DNA of 64,000 bases from Cinnamomum chago (lineage: Eukaryota; Streptophyta; Magnoliopsida; Laurales; Lauraceae): assembly GCA_038049695.1 (NCBI GenBank), contig CP142458.1:41199501-41263500 (forward strand), given 5' to 3'. Positions 20,401-29,714 of the stretch are shown here, in pieces (the stretch's first letter is position 1; the number at the start of each line of letters is the position of its first letter). The position numbers and the translations under genes were made by a program. The notes below the pieces were generated by a model. The model made no database searches. It worked only from the letters and a program-made list of their open reading frames with translations, and was not told where the DNA came from.

Positions 20401-22215
20401 ATTCCTCATAGAGTTTGCCGAGGATGGGCAACCCGGTAATGGCACTCAGCTCCTTCAAAGAAAAACCAATCTCACCATTCGTAACAATGAAGGTGTTGGT
20501 TTGTGGAAGGAAGGACTCCAGCATGGCCATAAAAGCCTCATCGGAGAAAACTACGGTTTGCCTAAAAGAGCGAACCGCATCAAAAATCTCGGCCTCCTTC
20601 AGAATGGCACCGTCGATCTGCAGGATGTGATCAGTCCACGACTCCCAGCCTGAGTCTGCACTGAAGCGGCCACGAAGCCAAAATGGCTTTACCCAATTGC
20701 TGCCATCACCCGTGAAAATGCCAAGGCCCACCGGTCTCAAATCAACCGATGGATGATCAGATCCTTGGTAGCCGCTGGCCGGAATCAACATGTCTAGACG
20801 GACAAGCGACTTCTCTGCATAACCAGAAGGACCGCCAACAAAAACCCCGGTCTTGACCACATTGGTCCTCTTCACCCAGCTTGGAGGATCTTCTCTCTTA
20901 GAGCATGTGGGAGAAAGACTCATGATCGAAATAGTACGATCAAAAGGCGATCGGGTAGAAATGGTTCTCTCCTCACCATCAGCTGTGTAAGAGAATTGAA
21001 AACATCTCCTTTGGTATGACGAGTCATCAGGGGCTGCATCACCAAAGAAAAAAGTAGGCTTGGGCACAACGCTCTGATCGTCCATGACCCAAGGACGATT
21101 GCTTGCCATAATCTTGTAGAACTCCTCATCCTTGAAAGCGATCAGTCGCTGTCTCATCTCATCTCGGTTGAGCGAGTCACACTCTTCCAAGTTTCTCTCC
21201 ACATACTGGACCTTCTCCCAGGCCTGCTGTACGGCCGCATTGGAAGATTTGGCAGATCGACGAGATGCATTGGTAACTGGTTCCTTACCCTTGTTCGGTC
21301 TGGAGGAACTGCCTGCAAAGATTGAAAGAAAGAAATCAATCAACAGAATGACTGAATTTTGCTAAAAAAAAAATCCTAGCGAAATTTTGGCATGACTCCG
21401 GGGCAATTCCGAAGAAAAGGGAATCACCCCGAAAAGAAAGGAAGCCTGAAGATGAGCTCAACATCGCCGCGAGCTCATGATCAATGAAGGATTCTCAAAG
21501 AAGACGTGAAGTCAAACATTGCTGTGAGATCAAGACAGTCTTCTCAAATTTCCGCAAGAACCGGAAAAGAGCTCAACATTGCTGCGAGCTTCAAATCCCA
21601 AAACTTGCAAAAAGCTCCTTGAAACCCCCGCAAGACTAAAGAAAGAGCTCAACATTGCTGCGAGCTTCAAATCTCGAGACTTGCAAAAGATTTCCAGGTG
21701 TGCATCATCATCATGCTCCCAATTCAATTTACCAAAAATCATGCATAAAAGAAAATCATCATGCACTAGATGCTAGGAAAACCTTGACAAAATTTGACCA
21801 ATTCCAACCCAATTTGGTCAAAATCAAACTTTGTCTAAGTCAAAATTCATGTTGGCTTAGCATAGAAATTCTAGCCTTCTATCTTGATGCATAAAAAAAA
21901 AAAAACGGGAATGCATGAGCATCTTGGATTGCATAAATCTCATTATCATGGAGAGCAAAAAGAGGGGAAAAGAAAGTTTTCTTTCCTAAAAAGAAAGAGA
22001 AAAAAAAAGAAAAAAAAAAGAGAAAAGAAAATTTCTGGCCTGGCCCACAAGCCGAGGCCCACAGGCCGTGGCACATGGGCCACGTGGTCGTACGGACATG
22101 TCCGTACAGCAGTAAAAAAAAAAGAGAGAAGAAAAAAAAAAGAAAAGGGCGTGTAAAAAAAAAAGGACAACAACACGTGCAAAAAAAAAAGAAAAAAAAA
22201 CTTACTTGAAGCCAT
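17436..22215 (-). CDS. Spliced antisense gene in element B: PMD-like, NLS-rich, coiled-coil protein
   Basis: Minus-strand exons are 22215-22206, 21312-18829, 18740-18630, 18563-18456 and 18376-17436. Every intron is GT-AG, all joints are phase 1, and the spliced frame is 1218 codons. Exon 1 gives ATGGCTTCAA before GTAAGT. Residues about 263-630 resemble the plant mobile domain: NGEIGFSLKELSAITGLP, a helix-rich RRDLAMYLTYWLGEAVF block and YVPSRFALQLGFSQ. Basic clusters RPARRKKRRRGQRR (from 778) and PPKKRS (818) look like nuclear signals. Exons 3-4 are acidic; the last exon has a heptad-type coiled coil (about 1050-1165). TAA at 18131-18129 (codon 987) and TAG at 17588-17586 (codon 1168) break this copy. 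PMD proteins such as MAIN and MAIL1 act in plant gene silencing. A role here in regulation or anti-silencing is inference. Antisense extra ORFs are known in Tat-type elements. Confidence 0.85.
18377..18455 (-). other. Intron 4 of the antisense gene, with a NAGNAG acceptor
   Basis: The donor reads AGAAG|GTATTC and the acceptor TTTTTGCCAG|CAG. The second AG three bases on (CCAGCAG) is also usable in frame and would drop one residue. Confidence 0.75.
18564..18629 (-). other. Intron 3 of the antisense gene
   Basis: The intron is 66 bases and T-rich, with donor CCTG|GTATGAGG and acceptor TTCTTGACAG|CTG. The two flanking acidic exons join in frame. Confidence 0.8.
18741..18828 (-). other. Intron 2 of the antisense gene
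   Basis: The intron is 88 bases and very T-rich, with donor GTTG|GTATGATT and acceptor TTTGCAAAAG|ATG. Splicing restores an acidic reading frame in exon 3. Confidence 0.75.
21313..22205 (-). other. Intron 1 of the antisense gene (893 bases)
   Basis: The donor is TCAA|GTAAGTTT. The acceptor follows a pyrimidine tract, TTTCAATCTTTGCAG|GC. The intron contains short repeats of agctcaacattgctgcgagc (about 21560-21670, a diverged copy near 21455), long A-runs, a CACGTG G-box near 22081 and an 18-base perfect palindrome at 22090-22107. No sense-strand gene is seen in it. Confidence 0.8.
22090..22107. other. Perfect 18-base palindrome
   Basis: GTACGGACATGTCCGTAC equals its own reverse complement. 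It sits nine bases from a CACGTG G-box inside intron 1 of the antisense gene, about 110-125 bases downstream of the antisense ATG. Confidence 0.85.
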
Positions 22216-22335
22216 GGATGGAGAAGAAAGAAGAACTTGAAGACTCTTGAAGAAGGAGGATTCTTGATCTTAGAGCAACTCTTGAAGACTTTTGCAAAAA
22301 GAAAGCAATAGGAGCAAGAGATCCCACCTCCCTTG

Positions 22336-22343
22336 CTTTTATA
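22336..22343 (-). promoter_or_regulatory. TATA box of the antisense gene
   Basis: On the minus strand TATAAAAG lies about 120 bases before the ATG. No ATG occurs between the expected start site (about 22305-22312) and the ATG at 22215, so the first AUG of the predicted mRNA is the one that splices into the long frame. The start context is tccATGG. Confidence 0.7.
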
Positions 22344-22399
22344 GAAGAAAGCAAACCAAAAGAGGAAAGAGAAGAAAACTAAGGAGGTAAGTGCTAAAA

Positions 22400-22620
22400 A
22401 TTAGCAACCTTCCCAAAAGAAAAGGAAACTTGGGATATTCTCTCTCAAAACAAAGATTCCTTGAGAAATTCTCTCCAAAAAGAAAGGGAATGATAGATAT
22501 TCTCTCCCAAAGAAATATTCCTTGAGAATCTCTCCCAAAATCAAGGAAACTTGAAAAAAATCTCTCAAAGTAAAGATATTTTTAGATATTCTCCACCCAA
22601 AAGAGATATCTTTAGATATT
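22400..22620 (-). repeat. Short direct repeats upstream of the antisense TATA box
   Basis: Variants of gatattctctcccaaagaaa and attccttgagaatctctc recur four or five times. They occupy the position of a promoter-proximal region for the minus-strand gene; any regulatory role is inference. Confidence 0.55.
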
Positions 22621-22959
22621 CTTTATGAAAATGACACCATATGAGATCTAAGCCATCTTCAAAGCTTAAGGTCCCATGGGTTTGCCCATATGAACCAGGT
22701 TTGACCACCTAGGCACTAAAAGTGGCTTTTAGTCCAAATTCCTCTTACCAAGAGCATACAAAAAAAAAAAATGGTCCCATGCCTCTTTTGAGTTGATTGG
22801 ACCATACAAAAATCCAAGCTTCATGAGTTTCCAAAATTCCAAACCATCCCACCTCATGAACCAAATTAAGCCAAAATCTTGAAATTGACATTCCACAAAA
22901 GCCCAAACCACTCCAATGGACCCAAAATTGTCCCAAAGAGTGAACCAAAAAACCAAACC
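22621..22959. other. Non-coding spacer
   Basis: I see AT-rich sequence without a gene or clear repeat. Confidence 0.45.
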
Positions 22960-23150
22960 ATGGTCCCCTAACTCGCCACATACAGCTTGTTAGGTCACAA
23001 GACCAAAACCAAAAATCAAAACCCGACCCCCTAACTTGCCACATACAGCCTGTTAGGTCACAAGGTCAAAACCAAAACCAAAAACCTGACCCCCTAACCT
23101 GCCACATACAGCTTGTTAGGTCACAAGATCAAAATCAAAACCAAAAAACC
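22960..23150 (+). repeat. Three-unit repeat of about 62 bp before the 3' LTR
   Basis: Three copies start cccctaac(t/c)(t/c)gccacatac and contain agc(t/c)tgttaggtcacaag, each followed by an A- and C-rich tail such as accaaaaccaaaa. Confidence 0.85.
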
Positions 23151-23369
23151 AAAACCAAATCCAAATCCAAATGTCATTCTCAAAATCTTGCCTTGAGATG
23201 GTACGTGATCCCTCTCACTACCATAAAATCCCCTGGAAGCTCAAAAGGTTACTAAAAAAAAAAAAAAAAGAAAAAAAAAGCTCAAAGACTCCTGGTCAAG
23301 TCAGAAGCTCTTCTTCAAAATTCTCTTCAAGGCACATCGACTGCAAAAACCATATCGTCACTGTACCTC

Positions 23370-23380
23370 GAGGGGGCATT
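23370..23380 (+). other. Polypurine tract of element B
   Basis: The sequence gagggggcatt abuts the 3' LTR start TGTTGACACC. This is the expected plus-strand primer position. Confidence 0.8.
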
Positions 23381-25981
23381 TGTTGACACCAAAAATGTCA
23401 CTTTGCCTCCTCACACCAAAAGCTACACGGAGCCGCATCCTACCAAAAATAGGCAGGCGCTACTTCAAGCATCAGATCTTGTCAGAATCAAACAAAAACT
23501 GCAAGGTCATTCAAAACAACCAAAAGAGAGGTACACATGAAGTTTCGGGCCATTCCGACATCATTTGACCTAACTTCACTTCTCCAACAACTGAGCAGTA
23601 GCTCCCGGCGGCGACAGTGTCGAAGACTTCAAATCTTCGATCAGAGCCTATGGATGGTTACAAAATACCTCCAAAAGGCTCCATGTCAAGTTTCAGGTCA
23701 ATCGGACATCGTTTGACCGGAAGTCAAAGCTCGGGATTTCCCTCGCGGTGAAATCAAGGCAAGCGTTTGCATGACCCCAAACGGCTTCAAAACTCAAACG
23801 AAAGCCTATGGTTGGTCTTATCTACTGATGAGGGAGTCACACGTCGAATTTCAGGTCAATCGGACATCGTTTGACCAAAAGTCAAAGCTCGGCATTTCCC
23901 TCGCGGTGAAATAAAGGCAAGCGTTTGCATGACTCCAAATGGCTTCAAAACTCAAACAAAAGCCTATGGTTGGTCCTATCTACTGATGAGGAAGCTACCC
24001 ATCAAATTTCAGGTCAATCGGACATCGTTTGACCGAAAGTCAAAGCTCGGCATTTCCCTCGCAGTGAAATCAAGTCAAGCATTTGCGGACCCCCAAAAGG
24101 CTTCAAAACCTGAACAAAAGCCTATGGTTGGTCTCGTCTACTGCTCAAGAAGCTACACGTCGAATTTCAGGTCATTCCGACATCGTTTGACCTAGTTTCG
24201 ACGCTTGACAAAAAAATCGGCAGTTCTCCACAGCAAAGTCTTCGGCTTTTCAGAAAATGGGAAACTTTGTGATCCGATTTGCACGGCTTCTCGTCAGGTT
24301 TTCTTGAGGGAAATCCAGCCAATAAATGAGAGGAAATTCCAAGAAAAATGCAGGAGAAAACAGAAGCAAAAACGGACGAAAAACGGCGAAGAAAAAGTGA
24401 CCGAAAGGCGGCCAAAAAAATGGGCCAAAGCCCATGGTCGCCAGCGACCATGGAGGTCCGGGCCGCCGGACCTCGCCCAAAAACCCCGTTTTTCGGGTAT
24501 TTTTCGCGTTTCGAGTTGATTGGCCCCTGTGATTTTTCCAAAATCTGATTTTTTGTGCATGATATCCGTCGATCTTCATCAACATCATGGATCCATCACT
24601 GGAATCATTAGATCATCATCGGACGCCTCAAGATCGTCAAACGGCTAACCAAGAAAGCACCCTTTCTGCCCGCCCGATCGTGAAATCGATTGGACAGATG
24701 TTGCTGGCCCGCTGACATCAACCAATGTTTGACATTGGATCACCATCCGACATCAAATGGTATGTGGGTCCATTGATGATCATCGCAAGAAGAATCCCAA
24801 AGGACGCGGCACGGCCCGCGACTCTTCAAGCGCCCAGGCAATCAATTAATGAAGTTAAATGACCCGTTTATGGCAAGTTAATGCGGTCATTAACTCATTA
24901 TTTTAAACGGCCCAATCAGAAGCAAGCAAATGGGAGTTACAAGTCCAAGTAATCATGACATTAAAATTATGAAACTCCCGTCATCATGGAGATTAAAGGC
25001 GATTAAATGCCCACTACTCTCCATCGGCCAATCAAATTCAAGGAAAAAGGAGTTACAAAACAAGTAATTAAAAACTTGTAACTCCTCCCATCATGAGCAT
25101 TAATACCATAAATGCTCATAAACTCTCCTAAATGGCTACCAAATGTCTATAAATAGGAGGCCATTCCAAGGGAAACAGATCCAGAAAAATCGCCAGAAAA
25201 TCATTCAAAGATCCAGAGAAAGGTCGCCAGAAAATCATTCAAAAATCCTCGGAGAAATCTCTACAACTCTGCTCCTTCAAGAAAACTCTGCTACAACAAG
25301 CACTACAAGGTGATCAAAGCCCCTTGGGGGGCCACCCCCCCCAAAGGCCACCTCTCCTTCTATCCAACATGGCTAGATGCGGCTTTTCAGCCCGTCTACT
25401 CGGCTTTTTACCGGATATAGGACCTTACCTTGGTCCTTATCCTCTAAAAATCTGAGGTTGGAGCCAAGCCAAGAAATCAAGCATTAAAGTTCTCATCTGA
25501 AGGACGATGGCGGAGTCCATACATAACTCGCGACCGTCGATCTGAACGGGTCCCCCACAATCGCATGAGAAGTTAGATTCCTTTTCTTTCTTTTCTGTTG
25601 CATTGTATTTTTTTATAAAGAGACAAAAAAATCACATCTCTTGTCTTTCATTATTGATAAGATTTGTAAATCGCCTTTCACGGCAAAATCGCCTTTCACG
25701 GCAAACAAAGAAAACCGCTTCTCACGGCATTCAAAAAACAAACCTTGTCTCTTTTCTTTAAAAATATGTGTGCAATGGAAAGATGGAAAAAAGTTGATTT
25801 CCTTTTCTACTTGTGAAGGTGAATCTCCGGATCACCACTCTAAATTCCAAGTAGAATAGAAAATCTGGCATACCCGTACAAAAAAAAACTGATGCCCGCT
25901 TTTCCTTTCTTTCCCTCCACCGTACCCCGTCAGCCCCGGGGCGGAGGCAGCTTTGGAAAAAGAGAAAAGCCGGGACCATCA
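23381..25981 (+). repeat. Element B 3' LTR (LTR3)
   Basis: The LTR is 2601 bp from TGTTGACACC to GGGACCATCA. It is very similar to LTR2 by eye, with scattered substitutions, and is followed by target copy atgct (25982-25986). It has the 158-base U3 array, the TATA box at 25148-25155 and a single terminal segment. Confidence 0.92.
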
Positions 25982-25992
25982 ATGCTATGTAC

Positions 25993-28242
25993 TGTTAGGG
26001 TTTTTATAGATTGCAATTTGATGGATGCATATCATTCAAGCATCATTTGATTTACACACATGCATTGTTTTAGATAAACTTGAAATCTTGATTTATTCAT
26101 GCATTACTTTTAAGAGTTATAAACATTTTGATTTAAGCATGATTTGTTTTTAAATCTTGGATGCATTTGTTTTAGAAAAGAGTTTTCAAGAAATCAAGCA
26201 AGCCTTTGTTTTAAAAGTTTTGAATCTTTTTAGGCTTTTTATGTCATGTTTTAAAATCCATTAGAATCTTTAAAACATGTTTTCCAAGCTTGATTTAGTA
26301 GGCAAAAAGGTCCCCCAAGCAAAACCTTCATATATGCAAAAGTTGCATTTTTTGCAAAAAGGGGGGAGTCCCGGCAGTGTCGCCGGTCGACCGAGAGGCA
26401 GGTCTCGGTCGACCGAGACAACTGGAGGTAAAACTGCAGTTTTTGAACTGAAACCTCCAACGGTCAGAAATCTGACCGTTGTGCCTTCCCGGTCGACCGA
26501 GACCTCTTTGTCGGTCGACCGAGAACTAGCCGTTGGGCACTTTTTGCTATAAATATGAGTTCTTTCCCTTGCCAAAAGTTGGGAATTTTTAACCCCTCCT
26601 TGAGAGGATTTGAGGCATATCAAAAGGGAAAAGAACCAAGGGATGAAGGGGAAGATTAGGAAAGCTAAAGCTTGGATTAATGAAGTTAAACCACCAAGTA
26701 GGCTCTTCCTTTCTTAATCATATGTTTGCATGCTTTTGTTTTATTTTTGGTAAATCATTTCTAGCATGTTAAACTATGTTTGTGTTGTGTCCTTAACATA
26801 TTTTATGTTTTGAGTTGATTTATTGTTTTGGATACAACACCATATGATTCAATCCAAGTAGTACTTGAATTGGTAAATCAAAGTAGATCATGTTAATGAA
26901 AGAAACTTGGTAAATCATATGTAACATGATTCCTATACTTGGTTGAATCTTTGGTTGTTGTTTTCCATCATAAGAAAATCACTTTCAAAAGTATCTTATG
27001 TTTTGGACTCAACTTCTTTACAAATCATATGTTTTCATGTTTTGTTTTATCATTGGTAAATCTTGTAACATGTTAACCTATGATGTGTTGTATCCTTAGC
27101 ATGTGTTATATTTTGAATAGATCTATTGTTTTGGATACATCACCATTGATTCATCAAAGTAGTACTTTATCTTTGGTAAATCTAAGTAGATCATGTTAAT
27201 GAAATATGTAACATGATTCATATACTTTGTTGAATCATTGGTTGTTGTTTTTCCATCATAAGAAAATCTCTCTCAAATGTATCTTATGTTTTGGATCCAA
27301 CATCATTACAAATCATATGTGTATTATTGTTTTAATGCTTCACAACTTGCCTTACTTTGATTGGTAAATCTTTTTCAAGTTGTCCTTATAATTACATATG
27401 ATTTGTCCCCTCTTTTCAATCAAATCTATTTTTATGTTTTGAGCTTCATGTTGATTTGATTGACATCCCTATGCATCACATGTTTAGAGCTAATCCATTT
27501 CATACAACTTGTGTAACTTTGATATCATTAACAAGTTGTTACTTTTAACATGTGATTGCATTACACCCTCAATCATAAATGTTTTTGAGCTAAAACTTTC
27601 AAAAGCCTTAGGCTTACATTTATGAGCTTTCATTTTCTAAATGATTGAGGACCACACACACACACTTCATTTGTTTTCATCTTTGCATCCATAGTGTGAG
27701 TGTGTATTAGTTTTTCACTTCCATATCCGCCTATTATAAGAGGCATTGTAATGAGCTTAATAGAATCTCCATCAAGTGTATTAAAGACACTAATTTAGTG
27801 AGATAACCAACCTATGGTTGAAGAGGTTATTGCTTAGCCTATAAAAGCATAGTGTATAGGTTGATGTTAAGCCTTGAAAAACATCATTGTAAGGTTATTG
27901 CTAAGCCTTGGAAAGCATATTGTAAAGGTTATTGCTAAGCCTTGGAAAGCATATTGTAAAGGTTATTGCTTAGCCTATTGAAAAGCATAAATAGTGGAAA
28001 TCCGGTGGGGTGTTGGTTCACAAGCCGGTAGTGGATGTAGGCATTGAGGCCGAACCACTATAAATCCTTGTGTGATGGTGCTTGCTTTGTGGTGATTGTT
28101 TATATTAGCTTCCGCATATTGTTTGATAATCATCACTTATGACTAGTTTGTTTTAAAGAAGTTAAAATTGTTAAAATTGGTCATAAAAGAAGCTCACCCT
28201 ATTCACCCCCCCCTCTAGGGTTCGGATCCCCATGGACTTACA
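25993..28242 (+). mobile_element. Solo LTR X1
   Basis: The element is 2250 bp, starts TGTTAGGG and ends CTTACA. It is flanked by tgtac at 25988-25992 and 28243-28247. It has no primer site, polypurine tract or protein, so it is a solo LTR left by LTR-LTR recombination. It contains a TATA box at 26548-26555, a four-site GTCGAC cluster before it, a two-copy segment of about 300 bp (about 26719-27310) and about five copies of a 37-base repeat around aaggttattgctaagcc (27820-28000). The family is unassigned. Confidence 0.88.
26383..26522. promoter_or_regulatory. GTCGAC cluster and AACGG inverted repeat in X1
   Basis: Four GTCGAC hexamers, mostly within tcggtcgaccga, lie 25-170 bases before the TATA box. 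Between the pairs is a perfect inverted repeat (caacggtcaga, two bases, tctgaccgttg; 26458-26481). Its left arm sits in tccaacggtca, an exact match to the published MSA consensus YCYAACGGYYA of plant G2/M promoters. X3 keeps four sites and the repeat; X2 keeps four sites and a decayed repeat. Confidence 0.6.
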
Positions 28243-28247
28243 TGTAC

Positions 28248-28806
28248 TAGACCGGATATTTGTCATGCAGTGGGCCTAGTCAGCAGATATTAGTCTAACC
28301 CAGGACCCGAACATTGGATTGCCGTAAAGTGTATTCTTAAATACATGAGAAGGACTAGAGATTGCATGTTGATTTATGGCAGTAATGAGTTGATTCCAGT
28401 CGGTTACACAGATTCTGACTTCATGTCGGATAAGGATTCCAAGAAATCAACTTCTGGGTATGTGTTTATGGTATAGCTGCTTGAGAAGCAGGTAAAGAAG
28501 CAGATTGGCTCAAGAGATTCCTTATGGAACTCGAGGTGGTACTTTTGGCACGACAGCCACTCAAAGTTTACTGTGACAGCAGCGGGGCAGTCGCTCAGTC
28601 CAAGGAGCCCAGAAGCCATAAAAGCCAAAAGCATGTATAAGGGGAATATCATTTAGTCAGAGAGATTGTGCAGAGAGGTGATACTGCTATCACCTAGATA
28701 GACTCTACAAACAATATGGGAGATCCCTTTACTAAGCCTTTGACTACAAAAGTCTTTGAGCAACATGTAAATGGGATGGGCATGAGATGCAACCCTGACT
28801 GGCATT
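28248..28806 (+). pseudogene. Copia element A: RNase H remnant and polyprotein end
   Basis: This continues the reading broken at 1450. It shows an RT-RNase H junction (SRY.SNPGPEHW-like), VGYTDSDFMSDKDSKKSTSG, then a deletion and a TAG near 28474. It goes on with MELEVV, RQPLKVYCDSSGAVAQSKEP, LVREIVQRGDTA and DPFTKPLTTKVFEQHVNGMG. It stops just before the polypurine stretch cccaagtgggagat. The catalytic-core deletion and stops make it non-functional. Confidence 0.85.
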
Positions 28807-28823
28807 GAGCCCAAGTGGGAGAT

Positions 28824-29228
28824 TGTTAGATTGTATGGACTCAATCTAGCAGTTGATGTAATAAATTGATTAATCTCTTTATTTATCAATGAAATCATGC
28901 TTTCCTTTCATGAGATAATTGGTATTTTACTACTTAATGTACGTAACCATTACATATGACATAATGGTTCATGAGATGAACCGGGTCCCATTAGTATATT
29001 AGATGTGATATATGTATATGGATGAGATCCACATACGGGAGATATGTGTTGCAAATCTTATATTTAAAAATATCTTCACAACCATTGATGAGACTGGGCA
29101 TCTCATCTGGTAAGGTTGCAGCACTTTGATCACTATGAGATAGTGTGATTTGTCTCGATCATCAGAATGTAAGATTCTGGATCATAGTGCTGGTACATTG
29201 GATGTATTGAAGGACCATGAGAAGCACC
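28824..29228 (+). repeat. Copia element A 3' LTR, truncated
   Basis: The LTR starts TGTTAGATTG directly after the polypurine stretch. It matches the first 400 or so bases of the copia LTR at 44014 and, reversed, at 41446. It breaks off at gaagcacc where chromovirus C's truncated LTR begins. Confidence 0.85.
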
Positions 29229-29702
29229 ACATTCAAGGGCTGAAATCTTGGCTTTCGGGGCTTCTAATGAATTCGACGAAGAAGAGAAAAGTGATCGTCG
29301 AAATATCTAGTTTGTAAAAGGTATATATTCCGCTGGTTTCGGGAATATCAAGTTTTGGGTATAGATATTGTGCACAATGACTGTTTTGCCCTCAAGGCTA
29401 TGAAATCGGGTTTCGGGATCTCGAACGGGGACGGAATCGACATGAAAGTTGTATGGATTAACAATACCAATAAAACGAGATTAAAACAATGAATGCAAAA
29501 TCTCCGATAAATCCTCAAGAGCTTGCAAGGGCATAAAAAGGAACCCCCAAAGGGCCCCACTAATCACAAAGCATTCAAAATTCCCCAAAACTATTTCAAA
29601 AGCTAATCCAAGCCCAACTTAACCAAAATCCACTAAACACGCTTTGAACTAAAACACAACTTAATTAACACTAATATAGTTCACTCGGGTCGGGGTCTTA
29701 CA
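29229..29702 (-). repeat. Element C 3' LTR fragment
   Basis: It is similar to 37426-37900, the first 474 bases of the 5' LTR read on the minus strand. The remaining 2.8 kb is missing at the joint with copia A. Confidence 0.88.
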
Positions 29703-29714
29703 TCCTCCACCCCT
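29703..29714 (-). other. Polypurine tract of element C
   Basis: On the minus strand aaggggtggagga precedes TGTAAGACC. Element D has the same at 53096-53108. Confidence 0.75.

Larger units (their letters stand above)
1451..25981 (+). mobile_element. Element B: giant Tat-type Ty3/gypsy retrotransposon with an antisense gene
   Basis: The element spans 24.5 kb between perfect five-base duplications. In order it holds an extra truncated LTR (1451-3150), a full 5' LTR (3151-5935), primer-binding site (5939), a tandem array (6122-7140), gag-pol (7318-15862), two minisatellite fields (16240-17240), a minus-strand spliced gene (17421-22343), a polypurine tract (23370) and the 3' LTR (23381-25981). 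Two features place it in the Tat clade: protease, RT, RNase H, archaeal-type RNase H and integrase in that order with no chromodomain, and a long region between pol and the 3' LTR. Both are established hallmarks of that clade. Gag-pol has three in-frame stops and one frameshift, so this copy cannot move by itself. Confidence 0.92.
1..29228 (+). mobile_element. Copia element A (interrupted, truncated at both ends)
   Basis: The host element consists of 1-1450, the six bases 25987-25992, 28248-28823 (RNase H end) and 28824-29228 (start of the 3' LTR). Removing B and solo LTR X1, each with one target copy, joins the pol sequence cleanly at the same codons seen in the related reverse copy E (41850-42209). 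The 5' part lies outside the window. The 3' LTR breaks off at 29228 against chromovirus C. Confidence 0.85.

Noticed and set aside
26270..26623. Open frames through the X1 GTCGAC cluster on both strands
   Set aside because: The palindromic motif keeps both strands open. X3 (55411-55810) shows the same effect; X2 does not keep the frame.
25993..28242. X1 as a DNA transposon
   Set aside because: The ends are TG...CA with five-base target copies and an internal TATA box. There are no terminal inverted repeats and no transposase.
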